A stretch of DNA of 64,000 nucleotides from NCBI GenBank assembly GCA_018268995.1, contig JAFDVL010000038.1, forward strand, positions 150,673 through 214,672. Direction: 5' to 3'. Source of the DNA: Acidobacteriota bacterium (GTDB lineage Bacteria; Acidobacteriota; Blastocatellia; RBC074). A model generated the notes under the pieces. The model did not search any database. It was given only the letters and a program-made list of their open reading frames with translations, and was not told the DNA's origin. Positions 61,943 to 64,000 of the stretch are shown here, piece by piece. Made by a program: the position numbers and the translations under genes. Each line of letters opens with the position of its first letter. Position 1 is the first letter of the stretch.

Positions 61943-64000
61943 TCAACGCACAGAAAAATCAATCCATTGTTCGGCGACAGCAGACTTTCCCTCACGCAAT
62001 TCGTCTCGAATCACAAGACGCAACCAATACTCACCCGTCGTTAGACGGTTCAATTGAAATCGGCCTCCGCAATCCAACCATTTCGAGTCTTTCTGGCGCT
62101 CTGTGTTCACGGCTCTTTCTGGAGAGCGAAACAGAAGCTGGTTATCTCGATATAATTCAAATTGCAGTTTTAGCCTCGGCTTGTTGGTTTGCCGATCCAG
62201 TTTAGGATTATAAATCGCCGCCTGATATTCCAGTTCACTATCGCTCGCAAAACGACGGGCTGCGGGATTGGCTTGAAGCTGCGTCGTCAGCACATCATTG
62301 CCATTGGCTGGTGCTGACGTGCTTTGGGTCGGACTCTTCTCTACGACATTCAAAATGATGCCTGACAAGGCAAGCCGATCTTTTTTCAGATCGGGAATCA
62401 GGATGAACTGGCTCGAAGAACCAATTTGACCGCTGAGTCCATCACGTAATGCTGAACGAAAATGATAAGCTCCAGGCTTTTTCACAGGGAAATCGTTCAG
62501 ATAGGTTAATCCTTCGCGCAAGACCTGTTGATACTTCGCGTCGTTCAATCGAATCTCAAAGCTCTGTGCATATCGCTCGACAACCGCACCGCTTTCGTCA
62601 AACGTGAAGTTAGCGAGTTCCAGCATCAACGATTTCTCGCCGTTGTCTTCGTCTTTGAACTTCAGCGTTGAGCAATCAATGTGAAAGTAAGAGCGAATCA
62701 CCGGCTCGCCCGTCGTGGTGCTGTAAAACAACGATGTCACCTGATACGGAATTTCATTTGCTCCAAACGGCGAAAACAACGCGTTCAAAATCTGCGCTTC
62801 TTTTGTTTTCGGGATTTCGCGTGCCAGACTGTCTTCAATGCCAAAAAATCCATTTCGCGTCCGTGCCTGCAACTCCGGGCGTTTCACCCGCAGCGTAATT
62901 TTGTGCTGCAACCGATCAAACTTATCGTCATCAGGATCAAAGCCAATCAGATAATAGCTTTTGTTGTCGGCGACAGATTTCGCCAGCAAAGCATCCGTTT
63001 TGTTGTTATTGAAAAATGCCAGGCCACCCGTTCCATAAGCCAGAGTTCTTAGCCCATCATCAAAGGTACTCCCGCCAGAAAAGGATTTATCACGTTGCGG
63101 ATCGTCAATACTTTCAATAGCGGCATCCGCAATGGGAGCCTGCACGCCCTGCACATTCACCGAATAAAATGCCACGCTGGAACGGTTCGCCAGTTCGACT
63201 AACTGTAAAATTTTACGCTGTGCCTGTGCCGCATAAGGCCCCGGTTTCAGTGGCAATCCATCCGAAAGAATGATTGCAATTTTTCGCCCCGGCAACGCTC
63301 GCAGCGCGCGAACCACCTGGTTTAATGCCCCTAAGGTCCCATTGGAAAAGATATTCTCGCGGAAAGTATTTACATCCTCATCCGCAGCTTCCTTTTTTTG
63401 ATCGTGATAGGCACTGTCTCGATTTATGGCCTCATTCGGATCAGACGACGGGTCTGATTTCCGTCCACCTCTGGCTGCCCGTTCTTCCTGATATTTCTCG
63501 GCATCTGTTTTGAAAACATCGTTGCGCCCCATTAACGAACTGGTTGAGCTAAGCGTGAACGGAATGGCCTTGCGTCCATTAAGGGCAAACTTCAGGCGAT
63601 CAATCGCAGCATAAAGAATCCGCTTGTCAGACGTAAATTGCTGATAGATGCCAAAGCCACCGCTCGTGCGGATAATCGCAACCAAATCGCCTTCCTGCAT
63701 TTGTTCCGCAACAAATTTCTTCAGCGCGTCTTTGGCATACGCCACACTGGAAAACCCTAAGCCCAAATCATCCACGACCAAGGCAATCGTGCGTCGCACT
63801 TGCTTTTGTTCCAGGCGACGCGTTGGCAATGTGGTTGGCGTGGGAATTGAAGGTTTAGGAGTAGCGGCAATTTCTGATGTCGGCCTCAAGTTGGAATCTG
63901 TCAGCTTTACGAGCTTCAGGTACGAGATCGGCTGAAGCTTCCCATCCACACGCAATTCAAAATCGTTTTCCGTCAGGTCTTCGACGTGGTTGCCTTTTTT
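61943..64000 (-). CDS. VWFA-related acidobacterial protein, 5' end cut by window edge
   Basis: The minus-strand frame is open to the right edge: codons 64000-63956 read KKGNHVEDLTENDFE ahead of LRVDGKLQPISYLKLV, the hallmark start of the VWFA-related domain, so the apparent TTG start at 63955 is not the true start. At least 685 residues are present. The VWA fold begins TIALVVDDLGLGFSSVAYA and includes LPGRKIAIILSDGLPLKPG and FYSVNVQGVQAP; a long beta-rich C-terminal half follows (KPGAYHFRSALRDGLSGQIG). Presumably exported; signal peptide lies outside. Paralogue of the convergent gene at 57781. Confidence 0.85.
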   Translation of the reverse strand, partial: KKGNHVEDLTENDFELRVDGKLQPISYLKLVKLTDSNLRPTSEIAATPKPSIPTPTTLPTRRLEQKQVRRTIALVVDDLGLGFSSVAYAKDALKKFVAEQMQEGDLVAIIRTSGGFGIYQQFTSDKRILYAAIDRLKFALNGRKAIPFTLSSTSSLMGRNDVFKTDAEKYQEERAARGGRKSDPSSDPNEAINRDSAYHDQKKEAADEDVNTFRENIFSNGTLGALNQVVRALRALPGRKIAIILSDGLPLKPGPYAAQAQRKILQLVELANRSSVAFYSVNVQGVQAPIADAAIESIDDPQRDKSFSGGSTFDDGLRTLAYGTGGLAFFNNNKTDALLAKSVADNKSYYLIGFDPDDDKFDRLQHKITLRVKRPELQARTRNGFFGIEDSLAREIPKTKEAQILNALFSPFGANEIPYQVTSLFYSTTTGEPVIRSYFHIDCSTLKFKDEDNGEKSLMLELANFTFDESGAVVERYAQSFEIRLNDAKYQQVLREGLTYLNDFPVKKPGAYHFRSALRDGLSGQIGSSSQFILIPDLKKDRLALSGIILNVVEKSPTQSTSAPANGNDVLTTQLQANPAARRFASDSELEYQAAIYNPKLDRQTNKPRLKLQFELYRDNQLLFRSPERAVNTERQKDSKWLDCGGRFQLNRLTTGEYWLRLVIRDELREGKSAVAEQWIDFSVR

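Overview
The window looks like chromosomal DNA of an acidobacterium, most likely Blastocatellia-like. This is inferred from family content: two proteins of the VWFA-related type expanded in Acidobacteria, a Solibacter/Acidobacteria-type C-terminal domain on a secreted copper/heme protein, an OAR-like TonB-dependent receptor with a carboxypeptidase-regulatory N-terminus, FG-GAP and PD40 propeller proteins, and an lptC/A-lptB-rpoN-hpf-rapZ-PTS cluster. No phage, IS element or CRISPR array was seen; it reads as core and semi-core genome.

Layout. 1-10.5 kb: extracellular polysaccharide/glycan locus (deacetylase, FemAB/GNAT protein, O-antigen ligase-like protein, oxidoreductase-epimerase fusion, three glycosyltransferases) with a PduO-type cobalamin adenosyltransferase inside it. 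10.5-20 kb: serC, a hybrid sensor kinase, a secreted caspase-like protein, a six-bladed PD40 protein, pnp and rpsO. 20-26.3 kb: a double FG-GAP propeller protein, then clpC with an upstream ABC ATPase. 26.3-32.3 kb: a Tat-exported xanthine dehydrogenase-family oxidoreductase (Fe-S, Mo, FAD subunits) and three small proteins. 32.5-36.7 kb: a GAF membrane protein, a probable selenocysteine-containing ArsC/Spx-like protein that ordinary ORF calling misses, a CcsA/HemX-like protein, hemA and def. 36.7-42.5 kb: an FdhF-like molybdopterin enzyme, fdhD and a heme c/copper monooxygenase-like fusion, translationally coupled. 42.6-46.6 kb: TonB-type receptor, HD protein, tRNA-His. 46.7-55.9 kb: LPS export, sigma-54, hibernation factor, RapZ and a sugar-permease-free PTS relay. 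56-64 kb: L,D-transpeptidase, D,D-carboxypeptidase and an acidobacterial VWA/TPR group.

Two things stand out. First, at 33549-33914 an intact 121-codon frame with its own ribosome binding site carries one in-frame TGA exactly where the ArsC/Spx family has the first Cys of CxxC, followed at selenocysteine-insertion spacing by a bulged hairpin. Second, eight intergenic sites carry tandem heptanucleotide repeats arranged as inverted arms. Four different heptamer words are used, but the architecture is the same, and the arms abut or supply stop and start codons of the flanking genes. This resembles the STRR heptamer repeats of filamentous cyanobacteria.

Start codons were moved from the longest-ORF start wherever a ribosome binding site, family N-terminus or repeat boundary argued for it.
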